From Pedobacter frigiditerrae (lineage in GTDB: Bacteria; Bacteroidota; Bacteroidia; Sphingobacteriales; Sphingobacteriaceae), in NCBI RefSeq assembly GCF_004331645.1, contig NZ_SJSK01000001.1:1178001-1242000 (forward strand): a stretch of DNA of 64,000 nucleotides. The letters run 5' to 3'. Positions 42,710 to 50,687 of the stretch are shown piece after piece. Position 1 is the stretch's first letter; each line of letters starts with the position of its first letter. The position numbers and the translations under genes are program-made. The notes under the pieces are model-generated. The model was given only the letters and a program-made list of their open reading frames with translations. It was not told where the DNA came from and ran no database searches.

Positions 42710-44068
42710 ATGAAAACTAAAATAGCAATCATATTTAGTGCAGGGATGTTACTAATAAGCTTAATTTCTTGCGAGAAATTTTTAGACGCAAAACCAGATA
42801 AAAAACTAGCGGCGCCTAACACATTAATAGACTTGCAGGCACTCATGGATGATGACCTGCGCCAAAATTCACAGATGGTTTACGCGGGAGAAATTGCCGC
42901 TGATAATTTTTTTGTTAAGGATGCGGCGTTAAAGGCTATTTTCAAACAAACAGACGTAAACATTTATAACTGGGAGAAACAAAATCAGTTTGAGGATGTA
43001 TCAAACAGTTGGCAAAACACTTATAGAACCGTTTATTATGGAAATACGGTAATGGATAATATTGCTAACATAGAAAGAAATACCGGCAACTATAAAGAAT
43101 GGGATAACATAAAGGGGCAGGCACACGCTTTTAAGGGTACTGCACTGTTACACGCTGCATTTGTATGGTGCAATGCCTATAGCGACGAGGGAGCAAGCAC
43201 AAACTTGGGATTGGTAATAAGGGAAAACACTGATTTTAATGTCAAAAGCGAGAGGGCAACGCTAGGGGCAACCTATGCGCAGATACTTTCTGATTTGAAG
43301 CAGGCGGCAAAATTATTGCCACTAACTCAAATACATCCAATGAGGCCGTCAAAAGTTGCCGCTTTTGCCCTGCTCTCTAGAGCGTATTTATCGATGAACA
43401 AGTATGTAGAGGCTGGTCTATATGCAGATTCTGTACTTCAGGTTAATGCAACGCTCTTAGATTACAACACATTGGTGTCTTCAGCCGCCAACCCGTTTAC
43501 GGCATACAAGGGAGAGGTGCTTTTTCATTTAAATGATGCAAATCCCGAAATGCTTAACCAAGCCAATGCCTTTGTTGTGCCAGAACTTTACCAACAATAC
43601 CATACCGATGACCTACGGAAAAAGATGTATTTTAAGACAATAGGAACTGATTTTAGTTTTAAGGGAAATTACTCCGGTGGCACCTCACAATTCTTTGGCC
43701 CGGCAGTAGATGAGATGTATTTAAATAGGGCAGAAAGTTATGCAAGACAGAACAGGTTAATGGAGGCCTTGGCTGACCTAAACGCTTTTATGTTAAAGCG
43801 ATGGGATAAAAATAAGCTGTATACGAAATTTGAGAGTAACGATCAAAAAAAGGTGGTCGATTGGATATTAATGGAGAGAAGAAAAGAATTGTTGTCGAGA
43901 GGCTTGCGTTGGCCTGATGTAAAGAGGCTCAATTTACTTGGCTATCAAATTGAATTGAAACGAAATTATAATTCATCTCAATTGGTTTTGCCTCCTAACG
44001 ATCCCCGATTTGCAATGCCCTTACCAGAATACATCATCAACCTAGTAGGTTTAAAGCAAAATCCATAA
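42710..44068 (+). CDS. SusD/RagB-family outer-membrane lipoprotein
   Basis: 452 residues from the ATG at 42710, which begins MKTKIAIIFSAGMLLISLIS with Cys21 as lipid anchor; a start further upstream at 42593 would lie inside SusC and has no signal. KFLDAKPDKKLAAPNTLIDL and the repeated-helix scaffold (GQAHAFKGTALLHAAFVWCN, AFALLSRAYLSMNKY) are SusD traits, ending DPRFAMPLPEYIIN. It is a little shorter than most SusD proteins. It binds ligand at the surface for the SusC channel and starts 11 bases after it. Confidence 0.93.
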   Translation: MKTKIAIIFSAGMLLISLISCEKFLDAKPDKKLAAPNTLIDLQALMDDDLRQNSQMVYAGEIAADNFFVKDAALKAIFKQTDVNIYNWEKQNQFEDVSNSWQNTYRTVYYGNTVMDNIANIERNTGNYKEWDNIKGQAHAFKGTALLHAAFVWCNAYSDEGASTNLGLVIRENTDFNVKSERATLGATYAQILSDLKQAAKLLPLTQIHPMRPSKVAAFALLSRAYLSMNKYVEAGLYADSVLQVNATLLDYNTLVSSAANPFTAYKGEVLFHLNDANPEMLNQANAFVVPELYQQYHTDDLRKKMYFKTIGTDFSFKGNYSGGTSQFFGPAVDEMYLNRAESYARQNRLMEALADLNAFMLKRWDKNKLYTKFESNDQKKVVDWILMERRKELLSRGLRWPDVKRLNLLGYQIELKRNYNSSQLVLPPNDPRFAMPLPEYIINLVGLKQNP

Positions 44069-44069
44069 T

Positions 44070-44095
44070 AAAGGCGGGCAACAAAGCCCGCCTTT
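44070..44095. terminator. Bidirectional terminator between SusD and DUF6520 genes
   Basis: AAAGGCGGGC-AACAAA-GCCCGCCTTT, a perfect 10-bp stem two bases after the SusD stop and six bases before the convergent DUF6520 stop. The A and T flanks allow use on either strand. Confidence 0.8.
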
Positions 44096-44100
44096 ATCAA

Positions 44101-44421
44101 TTACTGTTTTTTGTTAATGGCGTTATCATTAATATCTGCAACGTCAGTTGCGGTGTCTTCCAGATAATTTTGCAAATCTGTCATGTCACCCTCAAAGCTA
44201 AAACGACAAACAAGATCGCCAGACTCACCACAGCTTGGAGTTTCCAAATCGGCAACTTCCCAGTTCGCAATGTTCTTAATGTCTGCAGCTAAATGAGAAT
44301 TACTGGTGTACTCATAAACTACTGGAGTTTTTACTTTCGCTTTAAACGCACTAGTGCCAAAAGCAATAACCAAGCCTAATACAACTGCGATAACTGGTAA
44401 TAATTTTTTTAAATTTTTCAT
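44101..44421 (-). CDS. DUF6520-like small exported protein
   Basis: 106 residues. MKNLKKLLPVIAVVLGLVIA is an N-terminal membrane segment or signal, and TPSCGESGDLVCRFSF contains two cysteines that likely pair. This pattern (short, N-terminal hydrophobic helix, late Cys pair) is what I recall of DUF6520, a family frequent in Sphingobacteria in multiple copies. Function unknown. It converges with the SusD gene and shares its terminator. Confidence 0.65.
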   Translation of the reverse strand: MKNLKKLLPVIAVVLGLVIAFGTSAFKAKVKTPVVYEYTSNSHLAADIKNIANWEVADLETPSCGESGDLVCRFSFEGDMTDLQNYLEDTATDVADINDNAINKKQ

Positions 44422-44704
44422 GACGTGTGCTGCTTTATTGCATTTGAAAAAACAGCCGAAAAAGTTGGTTTAAATAATTAGGTTGTAGCTATGAGATAGA
44501 TTTAGCTCTGCTGAGCCCTTCGGTGTTCTCGTCGCTATGCTTCCCTCGAATCCGATAGCAATCGGATGACGGAAAATATTTGCCGTTTTGGTAGGCGATA
44601 CCTTAAGTTTTGCCTCCTAGAGGCGAACTTAAATTTGGTTTTTACTAAATTCCTCGATGGGGTCGCTCAATTAACCAGTTCAACAATTAACCATTTAACC
44701 CCCT
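44422..44704. other. Intergenic region with REP-like hairpins
   Basis: No gene. It holds ATCCGAT-AGCA-ATCGGAT (44550-44567), a larger palindrome TTAAGTT-tt-GCCTC-cta-GAGGC-g-AACTTAA (44603-44632) and a tract AATTAACCAGTTCAACAATT that recurs in expanded form near 49.1 kb. These are the sort of intergenic repeats that are plentiful in the phylum. Confidence 0.55.
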
Positions 44705-44932
44705 TTAACCCTCCTCCACCAACACATACCGCTTTAAACTTTTATCATAAGTGATTTGGTAACCATCTTTGCGCAACCGGTATAGCAATTTCACTACCGT
44801 TGATGGGTGGCAGTGGAGCTGTTGGGCAACGGCAGCTGCGGTTTGCACCTGCTTGTGTTTCAACATGAAAAGTAATTTCTGCAGTTTTTGCCTGCGCCGT
44901 GCAATAGACATGTTCAAATCTCTTTGCAACAA
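44705..44932 (-). CDS. Small winged-helix protein (DeoR/HTH_11-like)
   Basis: 75 residues. After a basic stretch (ARRRQKLQKLLFMLKHKQ) comes a compact HTH: VQTAAAVAQQLHCHPSTVVK then LLYRLRKDGYQITYDKSLKRY. It looks like a lone DNA-binding domain without an effector domain. The real start may be the internal Met (MSIARRR). It is separate from the Crp-like gene upstream by 67 bases. Confidence 0.6.
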   Translation of the reverse strand: MLQRDLNMSIARRRQKLQKLLFMLKHKQVQTAAAVAQQLHCHPSTVVKLLYRLRKDGYQITYDKSLKRYVLVEEG

Positions 44933-44999
44933 ATTTCGTTTGGCAGACAGTAATTAGGACTTAGTTTATCTTAAGAAATACTTGAGGAAAAAATTAAGG

Positions 45000-45575
45000 T
45001 TACCTTATCAAGCCTTTGCGAATAATGCTCATGCTTTGCTCGGTGATGCCCAGATAGGAGGCAATGTGTTTTTGGCTCACTAGGTTACTGATCTGCGGAT
45101 GCCTGCTTTTTAGGTAAAGGTATTTTTGGGTGGCATTACTGGTTCTAAATACGTTTCGCTCCTCGCTAATAAGGGTTAGGTATTCCTGAAAAATAGCCTT
45201 GCTTAACAGAATGAATACTGGCGAAAGGTCTTCAAGAGAAAGCCAATCATGGTAACTGATTCTGAAAAGAATGCCGCTGCTCTCGCATACAATGCCTTCT
45301 TTGCTTTTTTGTTGGGTAAAGAAGCTGGCCATGCAAGTGGTAAATTGTCCTTCACCGGCAAAATCTACCGTAGCTTCTTGGTAAGGTGTCTCATGGTAAA
45401 GCCTTAAGAAACCACTATGCACAAAATAAACGTATTTGCATACCTCGCCAGGGTAAAGCAACACTTGTCCCTTATTCATTTCTATTTCCTTGGCCCGTTC
45501 GTTAATGGCGCTTTCAAATTCGGTTACCTGTTCACACCGCTGTTGCAGGTGGTTAAGAAAATGTTTAAAATTCAT
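45000..45575 (-). CDS. Crp/Fnr-family transcriptional regulator
   Basis: 191 residues from the ATG at 45575 (MNFKHFLNHLQQRC), the usual length; an upstream in-frame ATG at 45659 adds 28 residues without family match. The cyclic-nucleotide-binding-like domain (NKGQVLLYPGEVCKYVYFV, LRLYHETPYQEATVDFAGEG) is followed by a C-terminal HTH (LVSQKHIASYLGITEQSMSI). No heme or iron-sulfur Cys cluster is visible, so the effector is unknown. It diverges from the HTH gene at 45675. Confidence 0.85.
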   Translation of the reverse strand: MNFKHFLNHLQQRCEQVTEFESAINERAKEIEMNKGQVLLYPGEVCKYVYFVHSGFLRLYHETPYQEATVDFAGEGQFTTCMASFFTQQKSKEGIVCESSGILFRISYHDWLSLEDLSPVFILLSKAIFQEYLTLISEERNVFRTSNATQKYLYLKSRHPQISNLVSQKHIASYLGITEQSMSIIRKGLIR

Positions 45576-45674
45576 GGTGCGTTTATTTAAATTAAGCTGA
45601 TTGATTGGCACATGCCGAGCCATTAACTTCATCCATACATCCTGCATTAATTTTTCCACTTAAATACTGGAACC

Positions 45675-45950
45675 ATGCACACCGAAATCTTAAGCAAGCT
45701 AGATGAGTTACTGGCTTTACAGCATCAACTGGTTAACCTTTGCCAATCGCTTAGCCAGCCCTTGCCACCAGAAGAGTGGTTAGACAATGCCGATGTAAAA
45801 AACCTATTGAAGATAAGTGACAGTTCGCTGTACCGTTTGCGCAAGAACAAGCTCTTGCCCGCCAAACAGGTTGCAGGTAAATGGTATTATAACTTTGCTG
45901 TGTTGCAAGAATTGTTGGCGGCAAAACCGAACTTTATGCCAGATACTTAA
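45675..45950 (+). CDS. Excisionase-type/MerR-like HTH protein (HTH_17)
   Basis: 91 residues. A short coiled-coil-like N-terminus, then EEWLDNADVKNLLKISDSSL and YRLRKNKLLPAKQVAGKWYY, the helix-turn-helix of the HTH_17 family used by phage excisionases and small plasmid or transposon regulators. It is divergent from the Crp-like gene, so the two may share a control region. It hints that this area was once mobile, but no integrase is present. Confidence 0.8.
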   Translation: MHTEILSKLDELLALQHQLVNLCQSLSQPLPPEEWLDNADVKNLLKISDSSLYRLRKNKLLPAKQVAGKWYYNFAVLQELLAAKPNFMPDT

Positions 45951-45977
45951 AGGGAACAGCGCGTTAACAAAGTTAAA

Positions 45978-46005
45978 TTGGGAGCCTGATTACCTAGGCT
46001 CCCAA
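45978..46005 (-). terminator. Terminator-like hairpin for the 46012 gene
   Basis: TTGGGAGCCT-GATTACCT-AGGCTCCCAA, a perfect 10-bp stem. On the minus strand it is followed by TTTAAC, so it likely ends the gene at 46012-46398; the plus-strand gene ending at 45950 may also use it. Confidence 0.55.
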
Positions 46006-46011
46006 CAGGCA

Positions 46012-46398
46012 TTAACCCGTGTAACTGATCATGAACAACAATTCGCCACCTGCCGCAAAACCGCTAGGATGGGCATTACTAGCCGTTAGCGAGCTTTTGG
46101 TGTAAACAATTTTACCCTGATCATCGCCATTTGCTGGAGCCTCTTCCTTTGCTAGGCTAACTGGTAGCCGGTTGCCCACGGCGAAACTGGTCTGCTCTGC
46201 CATGAAAACAACATAGGCCTCGTTTAGCTTGTTTAGGAAGTCGATCTGGCTTTGGGCAAGCTCAAACTTTGATAGTACCCATGCTGCAAACGCGTTTTTA
46301 ATCTGGTAAGCTTCAGCTGCCAACATATCGTTGTTAAGCTGATACAATTCTTGTTGAAGGGCCTGAAAACCTGCTTCATTAAATGTAAATTTTCTCAT
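46012..46398 (-). CDS. Uncharacterised soluble protein
   Basis: 128 residues. Helical N-terminal half (FNEAGFQALQQELYQLNNDM, FLNKLNEAYVVFMAEQTSFA) and a small polar C-terminal part (GDDQGKIVYTKSSLTASNAH). No signal or membrane segment and no family recognised. Alone on the minus strand. An inverted repeat TTAGATTT/AAATCTAA (46401-46426) sits directly before its start. Confidence 0.55.
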   Translation of the reverse strand: MRKFTFNEAGFQALQQELYQLNNDMLAAEAYQIKNAFAAWVLSKFELAQSQIDFLNKLNEAYVVFMAEQTSFAVGNRLPVSLAKEEAPANGDDQGKIVYTKSSLTASNAHPSGFAAGGELLFMISYTG

Positions 46399-46400
46399 AA

Positions 46401-46426
46401 TTAGATTTTTTATAAGCTAAATCTAA
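46401..46426. promoter_or_regulatory. Inverted repeat immediately upstream of the 46012 gene
   Basis: TTAGATTT (46401-46408) and AAATCTAA (46419-46426), exact inverted repeats with a 10-base gap, three bases from the start codon of the minus-strand gene. Could be an operator or a hairpin in the mRNA leader. Confidence 0.4.
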
Positions 46427-46640
46427 AATTTAAAATGTGGTTTGGTTTAGCTTAAACGCACTATTTTGATAAGCGTGGAAGTAATTGCACGATAAGCGAG
46501 ACGTTGATTTTTAGGGGAGGAGTACTATGGCTTATTTTGCAGGCCTAAGTTTTTGTGGCACAATCAGATAAAGCGTAAAACTGCCTTTTTTCGGTTTTTT
46601 GGCATTTGTTTTATATTTATTACCACGATAACCACAACCT

Positions 46641-47504
46641 ATGTTTAGAATTAGATTGCCCAAGGTAAGCAAGAATGTTTACCTAGGGATGCGCTTTAAA
46701 ATGGCGGCAGCTTTTTGTGCTGCCAATGGCGTCATTTTGTATCAAGAGAAAAAGCCATTCGAAGTTATTTTTACCAACGTAGGTTTTTACATTGCATCCA
46801 TATGCAGCTGTTTATTTGCCTACGGTGCCATAGTACTTGTGATTTGGGTTACTCGTTTTTTAGACTACCGCCTGCCTTGGCATACCAATTACAGCAAGCG
46901 GTTGTTTTGGCAACTGGTGCTTGGCGTGGTTTTTCCGGTGCTGCCGCTGTTTATAGCCGCCGCCATTTATTTTAATCGCCTTGGCATAAATGTGCTTAAA
47001 ACGGTTTACATCAGTAGGTATATACCCTTAATTGTTTTGTTATTGGTTGTGCTCAGTGCTTATTTACACCTGTTGTGGGAAAAAAAGCACCGGGGCAAGA
47101 AGACCCCAAAATCCTTGTTGGCACAAAAAACAACGCAGCCGCCATTACCCTTGCCTTTTGCAGAAATTGCCTATCTATTTGCAGAAAACAAGAGTTGTTA
47201 CGTTGTTAATTACTTTGGCGAAAAAACAGGTTGGGATTTGACACTCAAAGACACCATGACCCAATTGCCCACCAATCGGTTTTTTCAATTGCATAGGTCG
47301 CTGATTATTAACCTTAAGGCAATAGAAGATATCAAGGTAATTGACCCAAAACGAACAACCGTGATGTTGTTTGACCCGCTGCCAAATCCCTTAAATGACA
47401 ATAAGGTCTTAACCGCCTTAATGAAAGAAGTTAGTCCGAGTGCCCGTGAAAACGCCACCTTTAAGAGCTGGTATGTGCGGCACAAACCCGCCCATTCTTT
47501 GTAA
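46641..47504 (+). CDS. Membrane-anchored LytTR-domain regulator
   Basis: 287 residues. Four hydrophobic segments in the first ~145 residues (for example VIFTNVGFYIASICSCLFAY and YIPLIVLLLVVLSAYLHLLW) are followed by a LytTR DNA-binding domain at ~170-270 (AEIAYLFAENKSCYVVNYFG, FFQLHRSLIINLKAIEDIKV). Such proteins sense at the membrane and bind DNA through the LytTR domain. The phased repeat block just downstream is a possible target. Confidence 0.85.
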   Translation: MFRIRLPKVSKNVYLGMRFKMAAAFCAANGVILYQEKKPFEVIFTNVGFYIASICSCLFAYGAIVLVIWVTRFLDYRLPWHTNYSKRLFWQLVLGVVFPVLPLFIAAAIYFNRLGINVLKTVYISRYIPLIVLLLVVLSAYLHLLWEKKHRGKKTPKSLLAQKTTQPPLPLPFAEIAYLFAENKSCYVVNYFGEKTGWDLTLKDTMTQLPTNRFFQLHRSLIINLKAIEDIKVIDPKRTTVMLFDPLPNPLNDNKVLTALMKEVSPSARENATFKSWYVRHKPAHSL

Positions 47505-47567
47505 AAACGAGTTGCTAACGAGCAACGAAAAACGGTCAACGGACAAGCCAATATTCTTCGTAATTTC

Positions 47568-47695
47568 TTCGGGAATTCATTTAGGTTTCTTCGGGAGCTG
47601 TTCGGGAAGCGGTCGAGTCTGCTTCGGGAAGCGTTCGGGAAGGCTTCGGGAAACGGTCGGGAAGTGGTCGGGAAAATCCCGAACAGCTCCCGAAG
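47568..47695. repeat. 11-bp periodic TTCGGGAA repeats closed by a 19-bp inverted repeat
   Basis: TTCGGGAA-type words begin at 47568, 47590, 47601, 47623, 47634, 47645, 47656 and 47667; every step is 11 or 22 bases. CTTCGGGAGCTGTTCGGGA (47589-47607) is the exact reverse complement of TCCCGAACAGCTCCCGAAG (47677-47695), so the block can fold into one long hairpin. Such phased repeats suit binding of several protein copies on one face of the helix. Confidence 0.7.
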
Positions 47696-47810
47696 CCAAG
47701 TCAATCACTTTACGGTCGCAACCCCATCCTTTTACGATGCAGTTACGCCGCCAAGTTGAGCAAAAGGCGATGGTTTTTGCTGTTTTTTCTAACTCAGGCC
47801 ACTCGGCAAT

Positions 47811-47850
47811 CGGTCAAATTCGGTCAAACCCAGTCAAATCCAGTCACAAG
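47811..47850 (+). repeat. 10-bp tandem repeat (CGGTCAAATT type), four copies
   Basis: CGGTCAAATT, CGGTCAAACC, CAGTCAAATC and CAGTCACAAG follow each other without gaps. The unit of exactly 10 bp places the same face of each GTCAA word on one side of the helix. It ends about 100 bases upstream of the DUF6266 gene. Confidence 0.65.
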
Positions 47851-47951
47851 GGTCTCATTGCTAGGTTCTTAGGTTTTGCGTTTCTATGTTTGTTCCACGC
47901 TCTGGTGTACCGGCCGGCCATCAGGGTTTCACAATTTAAATTTTTAAAAAA

Positions 47952-48596
47952 ATGGGAACAATTAGAAACGGAGCCAATGGAGGCTTCTCTGGCAAGGCCG
48001 GAAGTGTTATCGGTAGTAGATGGAACGATATCAGTTACATCAAGGGACTGCCAAAAATCAGTACCAAGCCAGCTAGCTTAAAGCAGTTGGATCAAAGGGC
48101 ACGCTTTGCGGCGGTGCTTAAGTTCATGGGGCCAATTAAGGATATATTGCTGTTGGGCTACAAGGGCCAGAAATCTGGTAGGACAACGGGCTTTAACCTG
48201 GGCATACAGCATGCGTTGGGCAATGCGGTAATAGGCACTTATCCAGCTTACGATTTGGACAAGGCAAAGTTGCAGATTAGCAAGGGTACATTGCAGCCAC
48301 CAAGTAGCTTGGTTGTCAGTTCTGCTGTAGCTGGCAGTTTAGATGTGGCATGGTCACCTCAGATAAATGCGTTAAATGCCTTTCCTGAAGATACCATGGT
48401 GGTATTGCTTTACAACGAGCAGCAAAATTTCTTCCTCTCGTATACCACGGTAGGGGCAAGGTCTGATATGGGAACCGTACTGGAGATCCCAGCAGATTTT
48501 TCTGGACAGACGGTGCATGCGTATTTCTTTTACGTAAGCCGAAATGGTGATAGGCAGTCGCCAACTAGCTATGTTGCACCAATAGTGATAGTTTAA
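47952..48596 (+). CDS. DUF6266-like protein
   Basis: 214 residues. MGTIRNGANGGFSGKAGSVI and GSRWNDISYIKGLPKISTKP are the N-terminal words I associate with DUF6266, a family of unknown function in Bacteroidota. The C-terminal half is beta-rich, like a small carbohydrate-binding or virion-like sandwich (GSLDVAWSPQINALNAFPED). No signal peptide. It precedes the lysis-like cassette with 55 bases between, so it may be a structural or exported partner of it. Confidence 0.65.
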   Translation: MGTIRNGANGGFSGKAGSVIGSRWNDISYIKGLPKISTKPASLKQLDQRARFAAVLKFMGPIKDILLLGYKGQKSGRTTGFNLGIQHALGNAVIGTYPAYDLDKAKLQISKGTLQPPSSLVVSSAVAGSLDVAWSPQINALNAFPEDTMVVLLYNEQQNFFLSYTTVGARSDMGTVLEIPADFSGQTVHAYFFYVSRNGDRQSPTSYVAPIVIV

Positions 48597-48651
48597 ACAA
48601 TTCTTAACCCAGTTGGCACCTTTTGCGAGGTGCCAACTTAATTTTTATGAT

Positions 48652-49026
48652 ATGAAAACTTTAAAAATTACATCCCCAAGCGGGACCTTAAATAAACACA
48701 TTTTGCCTTTTGTGGCAATTCTCCTAGCGGCTGCGGTATCATGGCAAGGCTTGCCTTTTTTACTCACGAGCCTTAACACTGAGGTTGGCTTATTGGATAA
48801 TGGCATCTGGCAACTGCTGCTCTTCGCATTGATCAGCTTTTTACTATTGCTGGGCATCTCCATCCTTTTATTCAGGTGGCTCTTAAGCTGGCTTGGCCTA
48901 CCCACAATTAACATGATGGTTTTACAATTTAAGAACTTACAGTTATGGCAACGATTCGTATTGTACTGGGCATTGTTTGCCTTGCTTTTTTTGGGAGGGC
49001 TGTTGAGCCTGGCGGCGATATTTTAG
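48652..49026 (+). CDS. Small membrane protein, holin-like
   Basis: 124 residues from the ATG at 48652 (MKTLKITSPSG); an upstream frame start at 48613 adds a non-family tail. Three or four hydrophobic segments: LPFVAILLAAAVSW, LLLFALISFLLLLGISILLF and FVLYWALFALLFLGGLLSLA. Size and topology are those of class I holins, which form the inner-membrane pore of phage lysis. The next gene, an amidase-like protein, starts inside its 3' end. Holin identity is inferred from topology and neighbours only. Confidence 0.55.
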   Translation: MKTLKITSPSGTLNKHILPFVAILLAAAVSWQGLPFLLTSLNTEVGLLDNGIWQLLLFALISFLLLLGISILLFRWLLSWLGLPTINMMVLQFKNLQLWQRFVLYWALFALLFLGGLLSLAAIF

Positions 49027-49634
49027 GGAGGGGGTTAATTGTAAAATCGGGGAGAGGGTTAACTGTCGAATCGGTTAATCGACAGTTAAACAATTACACA
49101 ATTAACCAGTTAACCCAACTCCAGTTAACCACAAGCCAGTTAACCAGTTCCACAATTAACCAGTTAACCCAACTCCAGTTAACCTCAAACATCCTCGCCA
49201 TTGCCCAATCACAACTTGGCGTTCATGAGGCAACGGGCAACAACGATGGAATACAAGTAGAAAAATACCTTCGCTACACCGGCAACAAAAAAGGTGAACC
49301 TTGGTGCGCCAGTTTTGTGAGTTGGGTTTACGGTCAGGCTGGTTATGTGCAACCCAAAACGGCTTGGAGCCCTGGTTTATTCCCTTTGGCTCGGCAAACG
49401 CTTAAGCCACAACCGGCAGATGTGTTTGGGATTTACTTCGCAGCATTGGGGCGCATTGCACATTGTGGTTTGGTAGAGAAAAAACAAGGTAATTGGCTTT
49501 ATACCATAGAGGGGAATACCAATGTGGTAGGTAGCAGGGAAGGGGATGGGGTTTACCGAAAGCTGAGGCACCTGAGAACCATCAAGGTTTACGCAGATTG
49601 GTTAAACGAGCCAAGGAAGGAGGGTTTAAGATGA
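48945..49634 (+). CDS. CHAP-type peptidoglycan amidase/endopeptidase (endolysin-like)
   Basis: 229 residues. The catalytic part (~80-215) has Cys in GEPWCASFVSWVYGQAG and His in GRIAHCGLVEKKQGNWLYTI, as in CHAP/NlpC-type cell-wall hydrolases. The first ~80 residues are low complexity, formed by a DNA tandem repeat (see 49097-49184) that reads NQLTQLQLT units. The ATG at 48945 overlaps the holin-like gene by 82 bases and gives a hydrophobic start; a later start is possible. Its stop overlaps the next gene by 4 bases (ATGA). Confidence 0.75.
   Translation: MATIRIVLGIVCLAFFGRAVEPGGDILGRGLIVKSGRGLTVESVNRQLNNYTINQLTQLQLTTSQLTSSTINQLTQLQLTSNILAIAQSQLGVHEATGNNDGIQVEKYLRYTGNKKGEPWCASFVSWVYGQAGYVQPKTAWSPGLFPLARQTLKPQPADVFGIYFAALGRIAHCGLVEKKQGNWLYTIEGNTNVVGSREGDGVYRKLRHLRTIKVYADWLNEPRKEGLR
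49097..49184 (+). repeat. 34-bp direct repeat of GTTAACC words inside the endolysin-like gene
   Basis: A 34-base unit at 49097-49130 recurs exactly at 49151-49184, 54 bases (18 codons) apart, so the frame is kept. The unit is made of CAATTAACC and CAGTTAACC words. The same kind of tract occurs in short form at 44670-44700, which suggests that an intergenic repeat has expanded into the coding region. Confidence 0.65.
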
Positions 49635-50098
49635 AAAAGCTAACCATCATTACTTGTGCTTTTTTGTTGCCGGGCTGTGGCACCTTAAACAAGGATAAGT
49701 TGTTTAGCAAAAACATAAAAAAGGAAACCCTTAGCCAGGAACATTCCGAAACGCTGGCGGTTCAACAAGCCGTCAACATTAGGGATAGTACCTATACCAT
49801 GATGGAGCTAACCATTTGGCCAAAAGGACCTTTTACCTTTTCGCCAGCTACCGGTTTTGCAGGCGAGGCTTTTAAAATGGAAATGAGGGGTAAACAATCC
49901 AGTTTAGTTGATTTTAGCAAGGTAACATCAGCCAATAGGGGATCAAACACTAGGCTTAAACAAGAAAAGGTAAGTGTTACAAAGCAGAAGGAGAAAAAGG
50001 TGGAATGGGAAGGAATGAGTTATGGGGGTTGTCTTTTGGTGGTGGTAGTTGTGGTATTTAGTTTTTTGTTTTTTAGAAGGCGATTGTCCTTTAAATAA
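49631..50098 (+). CDS. Lipoprotein with C-terminal membrane segment (u-spanin-like)
   Basis: 155 residues from the ATG at 49631 (overlapping the endolysin-like stop). MKKLTIITCAFLLPGCGTLN is a lipoprotein signal with Cys16 as anchor. The middle is polar with charged helical parts. The C-terminus is one hydrophobic segment (CLLVVVVVVFSFLFF) capped by basic RRRLSFK. A single protein tied to the outer membrane by lipid and to the inner membrane by its tail has the topology of phage unimolecular spanins, which break the outer membrane in lysis. The position after an endolysin-like gene supports this; it is a topology inference. Confidence 0.55.
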   Translation: MKKLTIITCAFLLPGCGTLNKDKLFSKNIKKETLSQEHSETLAVQQAVNIRDSTYTMMELTIWPKGPFTFSPATGFAGEAFKMEMRGKQSSLVDFSKVTSANRGSNTRLKQEKVSVTKQKEKKVEWEGMSYGGCLLVVVVVVFSFLFFRRRLSFK

Positions 50099-50687
50099 CG
50101 CTTACAATCTTGCATTCAATTCTGAGGGATTGTGCTCCCAGTATTCCCCCTTTAGAGCCTGCTCCGATTTCACATCGGAGGGGTTAGGGGGTGGGGGCTG
50201 TGTTTTGGCGGCTACAACCGGCGAGCGTCATACTCAGCTTGTCCCGATAGCTATCGGGAGGGTATCGTAATGCGATTGCTAGGACTTAGACTCTTTCCTC
50301 CGCCCAAACCCTCGGTCACATTCCCCCTAGGTACTTGGCCGCACACAAGAATGCGCCAGCGAGGTAATGGCAATGCATAACAAAGTTCAAGTCTGCAATT
50401 GCATTTGATTATTCTTTGTTTTAAGGGGTAAAATATTCATTTTCTTTACTTTATGGCTTTAAATTACCTAAATCTAGGTATTGCATTTTCTAAGCAATGG
50501 GCTTAGTTTCATGATGATGATTTTAACGAAAAAAACATCATCGAGAGCTGTGGTAAAAGACCTTATAAACTGCCAACTGATCTCTTGACCTTGCCTACAA
50601 AACCATATAAAGTGGAGACCAGAGACCAATCAAAAAAACGGGGCGATCCTAGCAAGCCATACGACTAGGAAATTAAACTAAAGGACA
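50099..50687. other. Intergenic region with REP-like palindromes
   Basis: No gene supported. It contains CTCCGAT-TTCAC-ATCGGAG (50162-50180) and the perfect 18-base palindrome TCCCGATAGCTATCGGGA (50242-50259), of a kind often seen between genes in this phylum. An open frame 50049-50270 covers part of it but reads only repeat DNA. The strip 50400-50640 is AT-rich with no motif seen. Confidence 0.55.

Larger units (their letters stand above)
47505..47951. other. Non-coding region with phased repeat arrays
   Basis: Between the LytTR gene and the DUF6266 gene. It holds a hairpin GTTGCT-AACG-AGCAAC (47511-47526), the 11-bp repeat block with 19-bp inverted ends (47568-47695) and the 10-bp repeat block (47811-47850). 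An open frame crossing it (47440-48081) is repetitive and reads Ser/Gly/Arg-rich junk, so I do not call it a gene. Confidence 0.6.

Noticed and set aside
45817..46089. 90-codon plus-strand frame overlapping the HTH_17 gene
   Set aside because: Cysteine- and basic-rich reading of another gene's DNA, no family match.
47440..48081. 213-codon plus-strand open frame
   Set aside because: Runs through the phased repeat block and overlaps two better genes (LytTR and DUF6266); composition is repeat-driven.
45675..50098. Complete prophage
   Set aside because: An excisionase-type HTH and a lysis-like cassette are present, but no integrase, terminase, portal or capsid gene is seen.
50049..50270. 73-codon open frame after the u-spanin-like gene
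   Set aside because: Consists of REP-like palindromes and G-rich tract; no start context.
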